Positions 56,431 through 63,312 of a DNA stretch of 64,000 nt are shown here, in pieces (the first letter of the stretch is position 1; each line of letters begins with the position of its first letter). Position numbers and translations under genes: made by a program. The DNA is from Saccharothrix obliqua (GTDB lineage Bacteria > Actinomycetota > Actinomycetes > Mycobacteriales > Pseudonocardiaceae), in the NCBI RefSeq assembly GCF_019375475.1, contig NZ_JAHXGQ010000018.1:1-64000 (forward strand), in the 5' to 3' direction. Below the pieces are notes generated by a model. It had not been told where the DNA came from. It ran no database searches and saw only the letters and a program-made list of their open reading frames with translations.

Positions 56431-57050
56431 GCGCGGCCGAGCGCGTCGGCACGACGGGTCGTCTCCGGGAGCCGGGTCACGCACAACCGCAGCACCTCGG
56501 CACACGCGCGATCAAGGTCGATGCGGTGCCCCACGGACACGAACACCGGCTTCACGCCGTCACGCGTCCGCAACGCGCGCCCGACCACCTCACCGTCCTG
56601 CACGAGGTCCGTGGACGAACCACGGACCTCGGCGGGCGGGTCGAACCGGCCCATCGGCGTCTTCGCCACGCCGATGCTGGGCAGGTCGACCTCCACCCCG
56701 AGGTGGCAGGCCAACCCGAACCGCCGGGGGTGCGCCAGGCCCTGCCCGTCGCACACCAGCAGGTCCGGGGTGACGGTGAGCCGCTCCAGCGCGCGCAGCA
56801 GCGGCGGCAGCTCGCGGAACGCGAACAGCCCCGGCAGGTAGGGGAACTCGGCACGACCGGGCACCACGGCCGAGTCGACGGTCTCCAGCGTGTCGGCGTC
56901 CAGCACCACCACCGCGCCGGCCAGGCGGTCGTCGTCGGCGTAGGACACGTCCAGCCCCGCCACGTGCCGCACCACCAGGCCCGGGTCGGTCGCGGTGCGC
57001 ACCAGCGGGCGCAGCCGCTCCTGCTCGGCCACCGCTTCCTCGGGCGTCAC
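56418..57050 (-). CDS. nfi: Endonuclease V (Nfi)
   Basis: This 210-residue DNA repair endonuclease nicks DNA one base 3' of deoxyinosine. The conserved catalytic set is present: GLDVSY (Asp), EFPYLPGLFAFRE (Glu), VCDGQGLAHPRRFGLA (Asp) and GVAKT (Lys). GTG start at 57050. It converges on the GH4 gene with a 13-nt overlap, so both transcripts contain antisense sequence at their ends. Confidence 0.94.
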   Translation of the reverse strand: MTPEEAVAEQERLRPLVRTATDPGLVVRHVAGLDVSYADDDRLAGAVVVLDADTLETVDSAVVPGRAEFPYLPGLFAFRELPPLLRALERLTVTPDLLVCDGQGLAHPRRFGLACHLGVEVDLPSIGVAKTPMGRFDPPAEVRGSSTDLVQDGEVVGRALRTRDGVKPVFVSVGHRIDLDRACAEVLRLCVTRLPETTRRADALGRAQLR

Positions 57051-57069
57051 CGCGGACCACCAGCGATCA

Positions 57070-57840
57070 TCAGGCCAACTTATACGCCTTCAGGTCGCGC
57101 AGGAGCAGGTAGCAGTCCTGGAGCGCACCGGAGGTGTCGCCGAGCGAGCGGTAGATGCCCCACTTGGGGCGCAGCCGGTCGCCGAGCCAGGTGTCCACGC
57201 CCGACTTCGCCTTGTCCAGCACGGTGGTCCCATCCGCGCGGACGACCCAGCGGACGCGACCGGCCCGGCCGTCGCCGACCTTGATCTCCACCTCGGTGTC
57301 GATCCACCGGTCGTGCAGCGGGGCGAGGTCCGTCGCGCCCACCAGCACGTCGCCCTCGAACACCTTGAACTCGATCGTCTGCACGCCTCCCGTGCGGCGC
57401 AACGACATCACCGTGACCGGTGATGTGCCCTTGCCCGGCATCTTGGTCTGCATGATGTGCGTGAAGGTCTTGGTCGCCTTGAGGCTCGACGGGATGAACA
57501 TGGAGTAGGCGAACTTCCACGTCTCGCCCTCGCGCAGCACGACGTTCGCGCCACCGGACCTCATGCCCGCGACCTCGTTGCGCTGCCGGTCGGTGTGCGT
57601 GTCGCGGTCACGGGTGTGCATGTCGAACCGGTAGTCCGAACCACGCACGTAGATGTGCTTGACGCCGGGATGCGAGCCCGCGCGGTCGTCTTCCACGCTC
57701 TCGAACGCGCCCAGACCGTCCTCGGACGCCCGTGGGTGCCACTTCAACTGCCACGCCGCCGCGGTGGCGGGTGCGGCCCCGGCCAGGAGCAACGGCGCTG
57801 CCGCCACCCCTGCCAGCACTGTTCGGCGGTTCGGCGCCAC
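57070..57840 (-). CDS. Tat-exported polysaccharide-lyase-like protein
   Basis: This 256-residue protein has a twin-arginine signal peptide (NRRTVLAG, then a hydrophobic core ending ATAAA at about 30) and a beta-jelly-roll domain. The patterns FAYSMFIPSSLK, HIMQTKM and WGIYRSLGD are typical of the heparin-lyase-I-like (PL13/PL20-related) actinobacterial family. It presumably depolymerises an acidic polysaccharide outside the cell. GTG 57840 is spaced 6 nt from GGGAGGAG; a longer frame is rejected. An AT-rich 28-bp dyad lies 17 bp upstream of the start. Confidence 0.8.
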   Translation of the reverse strand: MAPNRRTVLAGVAAAPLLLAGAAPATAAAWQLKWHPRASEDGLGAFESVEDDRAGSHPGVKHIYVRGSDYRFDMHTRDRDTHTDRQRNEVAGMRSGGANVVLREGETWKFAYSMFIPSSLKATKTFTHIMQTKMPGKGTSPVTVMSLRRTGGVQTIEFKVFEGDVLVGATDLAPLHDRWIDTEVEIKVGDGRAGRVRWVVRADGTTVLDKAKSGVDTWLGDRLRPKWGIYRSLGDTSGALQDCYLLLRDLKAYKLA

Positions 57841-57856
57841 GTCGCGCTCCTCCCAG

Positions 57857-57884
57857 TTATTGGGCAAGAGTCTTTACCAAATAA
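57857..57884. promoter_or_regulatory. 28-bp AT-rich dyad, candidate operator
   Basis: TTATT-GGGCAAG-AGTCTTTACC-AAATAA is a long imperfect palindrome (TTGGGCAAG and CTTTACCAA are 7/9 complementary around a 3-nt centre; outer TTATT and AATAA also pair). It lies between the divergent lyase and MFS genes and overlaps the promoter region of the lyase gene. Confidence 0.5.
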
Positions 57885-57932
57885 TCAGACCACCGGGCCC
57901 GCGGGCTGTCAACGGTGCGTCAGGATCGGACC

Positions 57933-59171
57933 ATGACCCACGCGTTCGCCAGGTTCTGGGCCGCCGACACGGTGTCGTTGGTCGGCACGCACGTCACGAC
58001 GCTCGCGCTCGGCGTGCTGGCCATGGGCGAGTTGGGCGCGTCCTCCGCCGAACTGGGGCTGATCCAGGCCGCGCCGTGGGTGCCGTACCTGCTGTTCGGG
58101 TTGTTGGCGGGCGTGTTGGTGGACCGGGTGCGCCGACGGCCGGTGTTGATCGGCGCGGACCTGGCGCGGTCGGCGGTGCTGGGCATGATCCCCCTGCTGC
58201 ACGTGGCCGGCGTGCTGTCCGTGCCGGTGCTGGTGGGGTTGATGGCGGTGTTCGGGACGTTGTCGCTGGCATACGACGCGGCACACCAGTCGTTCCTGCC
58301 GCGCCTCGTCCCGGCGAGCGGCCTGACGCGTGCCAACGCCCGCATGGAGCAGACCAGGGCCACGGCGCAGAGCGTCGGACCGATGGTCGCGGGGTGGCTC
58401 ACCAAGGCCGTCGGCGCGCCGTTCGCGATCGTCGTGGACGCCGTGTCGTACCTGCTGTCGGCGTTGATCCTGACCACGGTCCGGGTCGCCGAGCCGGTTC
58501 CGCGGTCGGCCTCCCGCGACCTCTGGGGCGAACTCCGTTCCGGGCTCGCGTGGGTCTACCGCCACCCCGTGTTGTCGCCGCTCGCACTCACGTCGCACAC
58601 GTGGTTCTTGTTCAACAGCATGGTCACGCCCGTGTTCGCGTTCCTCATGTACCGGGAACTGGGCTTCGACGAGTTCCAGATGGGCCTGGTATTCGCGTTC
58701 GGCGGCGTGGGCAGCGTGGTCGGCGCGTCGCTGTCGACGCGTGCCGCGGAGCGGTTCGGCCCCGGCGCGATCATCGTGCTCGGCCGGTGGCTGACACCTG
58801 CCGCGTACGCGTTGGTGCCGTTCTCGTCGCACGGCGCCACCGGCCTCGTGCTGCTGTGCGCGGCCCAGTTCACGTGGGGTTTCGGCGTCGGCATCGACGG
58901 CCCGCCGGAGATGGGTTACCGGCAGGCCGTGACACCCGACCACCTCCAGGGCCGCATGAACGCCACCATCCGGTCGGTGAACCGGGGCATGATCGTGCTC
59001 GGCGCACCGCTGGGCGGTGCGCTGGCGGCCGTCACCTCGACCCGCACCGCGGTCTGGGTCGCCGTGGCGGGACTGCTCGCGCAGGCCGCCGCGATCACCC
59101 TCTCCCCCGTGCGGCGGGCGCGGCAGCCCGAAGTAGCGCTGGGCACAGAGCCACCCGCGGCCGCACCGTGA
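57933..59171 (+). CDS. MFS transporter
   Basis: This 412-residue membrane protein has 12 hydrophobic segments, the cytoplasmic-loop motif DRVRRRPVLIG after helix 2, and the general form of the actinobacterial 'enterobactin/macrolide-exporter-like' MFS_3 group (EntS/MefA-like). Its ATG at 57933 has CAGGATCGG upstream; a GTG at 57915 would add six residues. The gene is transcribed divergently from the lyase-like gene, and the 28-bp dyad lies between them. Substrate unknown. The C-terminal 30 residues are polar and Pro-rich. Confidence 0.9.
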   Translation: MTHAFARFWAADTVSLVGTHVTTLALGVLAMGELGASSAELGLIQAAPWVPYLLFGLLAGVLVDRVRRRPVLIGADLARSAVLGMIPLLHVAGVLSVPVLVGLMAVFGTLSLAYDAAHQSFLPRLVPASGLTRANARMEQTRATAQSVGPMVAGWLTKAVGAPFAIVVDAVSYLLSALILTTVRVAEPVPRSASRDLWGELRSGLAWVYRHPVLSPLALTSHTWFLFNSMVTPVFAFLMYRELGFDEFQMGLVFAFGGVGSVVGASLSTRAAERFGPGAIIVLGRWLTPAAYALVPFSSHGATGLVLLCAAQFTWGFGVGIDGPPEMGYRQAVTPDHLQGRMNATIRSVNRGMIVLGAPLGGALAAVTSTRTAVWVAVAGLLAQAAAITLSPVRRARQPEVALGTEPPAAAP

Positions 59172-59188
59172 GCTGACATCCTGGGCGG

Positions 59189-59968
59189 GTGTGGAACGGT
59201 GAACAGCTCGACCTCGACGCCTACCTGAAGCGGATCGACTTCCGGATCGATCCCGCCGCCGACGCGGCGACCACCCTGCGCGGGCTGCACCGGGCGCACC
59301 TCGCGGCCATCTCGTTCGAGAACGCCGACATCGGGTCGGGCGTGCCGATCGCGCTGGACGTGCCGTCGCTCCAGGAGAAGATGGTGCGGCACCGGCGCGG
59401 CGGCTACTGCTTCGAGCAGAACCTGTTGTTCGCGGCCGTGCTGGAACGGCTGGGGCACGAGGTGACCGGCCTCGCGGCGCGGGTGCTGCTGGGCAGGCGG
59501 GGCGACGTGCCACGCACCCACGCCCTGCTGCGCGTCGACCGCAAGTGGTTGGTGGACGTGGGTTTCGGCGGCGGTGGGCTGCTGACCCCGCTGCCGCTCA
59601 CGCGGGGCGCGTTCGAGCAGCAGGGCGACTGGACGTTCCGGCTCGACCTGGAGGACGGCGGCGTGTGGACGTTGCGGTCGTTCCAGGGCGGCGACTGGGT
59701 GGCGCTGTACGACTTCACCGAGGACCCCCGCACGCCCGCCGACTACGCCATCCTCAGCTACTACCTGTCCACCCACCCGGACAGCGCGTTCGTCGGCAGG
59801 CTGCTGGTGCAGCGCACCGACGAACGCGCCCGCTACGCGCTCGCGGACGACCAGCTCACCGTCGCCACGCCGAACGGTGAAACGCACAAGCGCACCCTGT
59901 CACCCGGGGAACTGGCCGCCGCGCTGAGCGACGACTTCGGGCTGGACCTGCCTACGGCCACGGGTTGA
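59189..59968 (+). CDS. Arylamine N-acetyltransferase (NAT)
   Basis: This 259-residue enzyme has the Cys-His-Asp triad of NATs: C74 in RGGYCFE, H111 in RTHALL and D123 in DVGFG. It transfers acetyl from acetyl-CoA to arylamines and hydrazines; in mycobacteria the homologue is linked to sterol degradation and isoniazid inactivation. Length and spacing are normal. The start is GTG 59189, 17 bp after the MFS stop, so the two may be co-transcribed. The 3' end overlaps the convergent MDMPI gene by 17 nt. Confidence 0.94.
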   Translation: MWNGEQLDLDAYLKRIDFRIDPAADAATTLRGLHRAHLAAISFENADIGSGVPIALDVPSLQEKMVRHRRGGYCFEQNLLFAAVLERLGHEVTGLAARVLLGRRGDVPRTHALLRVDRKWLVDVGFGGGGLLTPLPLTRGAFEQQGDWTFRLDLEDGGVWTLRSFQGGDWVALYDFTEDPRTPADYAILSYYLSTHPDSAFVGRLLVQRTDERARYALADDQLTVATPNGETHKRTLSPGELAAALSDDFGLDLPTATG

Positions 59969-60623
59969 GCGCGGGCCGCTCGCCGGTCACCGTGCCCCTG
60001 GGCTCGCGACCGGCGAGCCAGGCCACCAGGTCGTTCCGCTCGCCACGCAGCTCCACCGGGTCACCGGACCCGATCGTCCACTCGCGACCGTCGTCGGTGG
60101 ACGCCAGCGTGAGCCGCACGCCGTCGGGCACGCGTGGCGTCAGGAACTCCACGGCGTGCTCGCAGAACTCGGCCGACCACGCCGCGTCGGCCAGGTCCAG
60201 GTCGAAGGTGTGGATCTCCACCTCCCGCCAGAGCGCGAACACGGTGTCCCGCAGCACGCCGTCGCGGTGGGCGACCCGCGAGTCCCAGTTCCGCACGCCG
60301 TTCCACGCCGCGGTCAGCCGGGTGACGGCGGCCTCGATCGCGGCGCGGTGCTCGGCGGCCGTGCGCCCCGCCTCGGCCTCGATCGCCGCGTTCCGCGCGG
60401 GCCGCCCGCCGGGGTAGACCTCGATCAGCTCGCCCTCGTGCTCGGCCTGCCGCGCCAGGGCGGCGGTGACGTTCGCGAGGTGCGCCAGCACGTGGCCGCG
60501 GGTCCAGTCGGGCAGCAGCGACGGCTCGCCGACCTGCGCGTCGGTCAACCCCTCGATGACCGCGCCGAGTCGGCGATGCGCGTCGTACACGGCCTCGACC
60601 GGTGCGGCGTTGGTGGTGGTCAC
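59952..60623 (-). CDS. MDMPI-family mycothiol-dependent enzyme
   Basis: This 223-residue protein has a DinB-like four-helix N-terminal domain with the metal His in WTRGHVLAHLANV and a later HTFDLDLADAAW, and an MDMPI C-terminal domain. The family includes mycothiol-dependent maleylpyruvate isomerase and other mycothiol S-transferases. No gentisate-pathway genes are near, so the role is probably general thiol detoxification. GTG start at 60623 with AGGGGGAC upstream. It is transcribed divergently from the CGNR gene across a CATTAGG operator region. Confidence 0.87.
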   Translation of the reverse strand: MTTTNAAPVEAVYDAHRRLGAVIEGLTDAQVGEPSLLPDWTRGHVLAHLANVTAALARQAEHEGELIEVYPGGRPARNAAIEAEAGRTAAEHRAAIEAAVTRLTAAWNGVRNWDSRVAHRDGVLRDTVFALWREVEIHTFDLDLADAAWSAEFCEHAVEFLTPRVPDGVRLTLASTDDGREWTIGSGDPVELRGERNDLVAWLAGREPRGTVTGERPALNPWP

Positions 60624-60630
60624 AGGTCCC

Positions 60631-60695
60631 CCTAATGCGTCATGTGGCTGATGGCATTAGGAACTTAGCGGTTGGTCATGGGTAAGTCCATTAGG
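60631..60695. promoter_or_regulatory. Three CATTAGG half sites between MDMPI and CGNR genes
   Basis: CCTAATGC (60631-60638) and GCATTAGG (60654-60661) form a perfect 8-bp inverted repeat with a 15-bp spacer. A third copy, CATTAGG, is at 60689-60695. One copy lies 7 nt before the MDMPI start and one 8 nt before the CGNR start. They look like operator sites of the CGNR regulator, though the same bases also serve as ribosome-binding or -10 sequences. Confidence 0.6.
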
Positions 60696-60703
60696 ATGCG
60701 GGG

Positions 60704-61231
60704 ATGAACCGGGCGCTGGAGTTCGCGAGCACGGTCCGCCACGACGGCCACGGCGGACTGGCGGACGACCTGGCCACGGTCGAGGGCTTCGCCGCGTGGT
60801 CGGGCGTCGACGCGCCGACCGAGGAACTGCGGCTGCGGACCGTGGAGCTGCGGTGGGCGGCGCGGTCGTTGTTCGCACGGGTCACGGGCGCGGGCGAACG
60901 CATGGACGCGCCTCACCTCATGCCGCTCGACGAGGCGCTGCGGGTGGTCAACGCCGCGGCGGCGGCCGTGCCGCGTGCCGTGCGGCTGGAGTGGGAGCCG
61001 CCCCGCCTGCGCCACGTGGACCGGGCGACCGAGGGCGAACGGCTGCTGGCCGGACTGGCCACGGACGTCATCGTGTTCCTGGCGGGCGAGGAACGCGCCG
61101 GGCTGCGCGCGTGCCCCGCGCCCCGGTGCATCAGGTACTTCGTCAAGGCGCACCCGCAGCAGCAGTGGTGCAAACCGGCGTGCGGCAACCGCGCGCGGGT
61201 GAACCGGCACTACCACAGGGCACGCGACTAG
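60704..61231 (+). CDS. CGNR zinc-finger regulator (ABATE domain)
   Basis: This 175-residue protein has an N-terminal ABATE domain (about 1-125) and a C-terminal CGNR zinc finger: C-x-x-x-x-C...W-C-x-x-x-C-G-N-R-x-R-x-x-R-H-Y at about 140-170. CGNR proteins are believed to be stress-induced transcription regulators. It is transcribed divergently from the MDMPI gene, with CATTAGG repeats between the two. The stop codon shares the palindrome CTAG with the stop of the convergent CBS gene. Confidence 0.93.
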   Translation: MNRALEFASTVRHDGHGGLADDLATVEGFAAWSGVDAPTEELRLRTVELRWAARSLFARVTGAGERMDAPHLMPLDEALRVVNAAAAAVPRAVRLEWEPPRLRHVDRATEGERLLAGLATDVIVFLAGEERAGLRACPAPRCIRYFVKAHPQQQWCKPACGNRARVNRHYHRARD

Positions 61232-61656
61232 CCCTGGGCGATGTAGGCCGTGAGCTGGTCGTGACCCTCCTCCAGTTGGCTGATGCGGCTCTTCACGACG
61301 TCGCCGATGCTCACGATGCCGACAAGCGCGCCGTCGTCCACCACAGGCACGTGCCGGATGCGTCGTTCGGTCATCAGCACCGTCAGGCCGTCCACGGTGT
61401 CCTTGGGGGAACACGTGAACACCTCGGTGGTCATGATCTCGGCGACCGGTGCTTCGAGCAGCGCGCCACCGCGGTCACACAGGCGGCGGACGACGTCCCG
61501 CTCCGACACGATCCCGACGATGCCGGCGTCGCCGAGCACCACCATCGCGCCGACGTTGTGCTCCGCCAGCGCCGCCACCAGTTCCGCCACCGAGGCGCCC
61601 GCCCCGACCGCCGCCACGGCCGATCCCTTGCTCCGCAACACGTCGGCGATCCGCAT
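61228..61656 (-). CDS. CBS-domain-pair protein
   Basis: This 142-residue protein consists of two tandem CBS motifs (VAELVAALAEHNVGAMVVLGDAG and DTVDGLTVLMTERRIRHVPVVDD). These stand-alone Bateman modules bind AMP, ATP or related ligands and often regulate partner proteins. A GGGAGGCGCC ribosome binding site precedes ATG 61656; a longer frame to 61803 is rejected. It ends in the shared CTAG with the CGNR gene. The intergenic stretch 61657-61790 upstream holds nothing else that I can support. Confidence 0.9.
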   Translation of the reverse strand: MRIADVLRSKGSAVAAVGAGASVAELVAALAEHNVGAMVVLGDAGIVGIVSERDVVRRLCDRGGALLEAPVAEIMTTEVFTCSPKDTVDGLTVLMTERRIRHVPVVDDGALVGIVSIGDVVKSRISQLEEGHDQLTAYIAQG

Positions 61657-61790
61657 GGCGCCTCCCTGGGCCGGGAAAGGTGCTGGTCCCAGCAGGCTAC
61701 GACGCGGCAACGCACACCAAAAGCCTCTGTGCCCGAACAGCCGCGTTTGTCCCACTGATGCCGCAACGCACCACCTGAACAGCGGAAAAC

Positions 61791-61826
61791 GCACCGCCGA
61801 CACCCCCTCGGGGATGTCGGCGGTGC
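61791..61826 (-). terminator. Rho-independent terminator for the small-gene pair
   Basis: GCACCGCCGACA (61791-61802) and TGTCGGCGGTGC (61815-61826) form a perfect 12-bp stem, further helped by CCCC/GGGG in the loop. On the minus strand the stem is followed by GTTTTCC, so it terminates leftward transcripts from the genes at 61883-62252. Confidence 0.75.
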
Positions 61827-61882
61827 GGGGAGCGCGGCGTGGCGCGAGCGCGGACGCCCGGCGGAACCACGCCGCGCGGGGC

Positions 61883-62074
61883 TCAGCCGCCGGTGCGGCG
61901 GAACACCCGGCGCCCGACGAAGTTCGCCTGGTGCGGCCGGCCGGGCGTCTTGTCGACGCCCTGGTGCTTGCCCCCGTGCCCGCGCCGCTCGCGGCGGTTG
62001 GGCACGACGGCGGGTGCGTCCACGGCCTGCTCCGGCTGCTCGCCGTCGTCCGGGGTGTTCTTCTCGTCGATCAT
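61883..62074 (-). CDS. Small basic protein, 63 residues
   Basis: This small protein is acidic at the start (MIDEKNTPDDGEQPEQ) and strongly basic from residue 26 on (NRRERRGHGGKHQG ... GRRVFRRTGG). It has no membrane segment or Cys. The AGGAGG ribosome binding site (CAGGAGGCATTCCG before ATG 62074) is excellent. Function unknown; similar short basic proteins occur in actinomycetes, and nucleic-acid binding is plausible. It is followed by a strong terminator and preceded by another small basic protein gene. Confidence 0.72.
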   Translation of the reverse strand: MIDEKNTPDDGEQPEQAVDAPAVVPNRRERRGHGGKHQGVDKTPGRPHQANFVGRRVFRRTGG

Positions 62075-62108
62075 CGGAATGCCTCCTGAGGAATGGCGAA
62101 GTCGCTGG

Positions 62109-62252
62109 TCAGCGACGTCGCATGGCGTACTGGCGCGGGTTGACGACGACGCGGCCGTTCGTGTGGCGCGGCTGGACCGCGCCCTTGCCGCGGCGGGACC
62201 GCCGGTTGCCGGGCTGGTCGTCGCCGTGTTGATCGGTGCGCATGGTGGGCAT
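62109..62252 (-). CDS. Very small basic protein, 47 residues
   Basis: This gene is shorter than usual gene-finding limits. The 47-codon frame starts with ATG 62252 after GGGAGGCGG and encodes a product rich in Arg with NRRSRRGKGAVQPRH in the middle and QYAMRRR at the end. An internal Met at residue 4 could also start it. It lies 34 bp upstream of the other small basic gene on the same strand, so the two form an operon ending at the terminator near 61800. Function is unknown. Alternative explanation: a leader peptide for the next gene. Confidence 0.6.
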   Translation of the reverse strand: MPTMRTDQHGDDQPGNRRSRRGKGAVQPRHTNGRVVVNPRQYAMRRR

Positions 62253-62553
62253 ACGTCCGCCTCCCTGGGTGAATCGAGGCGTGCAAAGGCATACGACCCC
62301 GCAGAGGAAGAAGGGTCGTCAAAAGAGCCGCTAAGGCCACCAGGAGAAGAGCGCTCGGCACCGGCTCAAGCCGGGTGCGGCGCGGAGGAGGAAGAATCCT
62401 CAGGAGTAGATCTGGAAGAACATGACACAGACCGTAGCGTGCGGCGGAGTGCTTGCCAAGTGCTTTTTCCGGCGACGGTGATCACTCCCTCCACATAGGA
62501 CGATCAGATCGCTGTGTCCGTCCACAGTGGAACACCGATGGGCCGAACGCGCG
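62253..62553. other. Intergenic stretch between small basic genes and EcsC gene
   Basis: No supported gene. The open frames across it lack start signals. The AT-richer part at 62460-62520 may carry the promoter of the small-gene operon. The bases 62400-62440 contain gaagaa/ggagga-type purine repeats. Confidence 0.5.
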
Positions 62554-63270
62554 TTACTCGACGACCTCGCCGACGACCTCGCCGTCGATGACGTCCGGGT
62601 CCACCACACGCCCCTCCACGACGTCCGGCACCTCCGGCCGGCCCGCGAAGAAGCGGCGCGCGAAACCACCGACCGCGCGGGTCGTGACGGCGTCGAACGA
62701 ACCGCCGATCACGCCACCCACCAGCGGCACGCCCTTGGCCAGCGTGATGCCCGCCCTGGCGGTCCCGTACTTCGCCACCAGCGTGAACCCGACGCGCTTG
62801 TTCAGCTCGCGGATGAGCTGTGCGGGAATGCGCTCGATCAGGCTCATGGTGAGCTTCGCGCCCGCCCTGATGCCCGCCTTCTTCACCAGCTCGGCGCCCG
62901 CGTTGCCGAGCAGGCACACCAGGATCGCCGTGCGCACCCGCTCGCTGTCCAGGTCGTGCCCGTGGACGGCGGCGATCGAGGCGATCAGGTGGGTCTGCAC
63001 CAGGTAGGCGGCGGCCACGTTCGCGGGCAGGGTCACCGGCAGCGTGATGAGCCCGCCGACGTTCATCGCGAAACCCTGCACGCCCGCCGCCGCGACGTGC
63101 GCGCGGATCAGGGCGCGCACCGCCTCGTCCCGGGTCATGCCCCGGTCCAGCAGGTCGGACGCCATCCGCGCCGCGCCCTTGAACGGCCCGAAGCCGTCGA
63201 TGCCGACCCGCAGCAGGTGCTCCACCGCGCCCTGCTGCGCCTTCATCAGCGCGCCCGCGTCCTCCGCCAC
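62554..63270 (-). CDS. EcsC-family protein
   Basis: This 238-residue protein has two hydrophobic stretches (about 65-95 and 160-180) and matches the EcsC protein family (VGGLITLPVTLPANVAAAYLVQ, and GVPLVGGVIGGSFDAVTTR). The function of this family is unknown; EcsC of Bacillus is linked to an ABC transporter. The C-terminal 30 residues are acidic repeats (VVEGRVVDPDVIDGEVVGEVVE). GTG start at 63270. It is transcribed divergently from the gene at 63313 with 42 bp between. Confidence 0.85.
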   Translation of the reverse strand: MAEDAGALMKAQQGAVEHLLRVGIDGFGPFKGAARMASDLLDRGMTRDEAVRALIRAHVAAAGVQGFAMNVGGLITLPVTLPANVAAAYLVQTHLIASIAAVHGHDLDSERVRTAILVCLLGNAGAELVKKAGIRAGAKLTMSLIERIPAQLIRELNKRVGFTLVAKYGTARAGITLAKGVPLVGGVIGGSFDAVTTRAVGGFARRFFAGRPEVPDVVEGRVVDPDVIDGEVVGEVVE

Positions 63271-63312
63271 ACCCGCGAGGTTACGCCGCGATCGAGCGGG
63301 TAGCCGTGGTCC

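Noticed and set aside
62071-62361. 96-codon minus-strand frame overlapping the 47-codon gene
   Set aside because: No ribosome binding site, low-complexity His/Arg/Pro composition, and it lies over the better-supported small gene in another frame.
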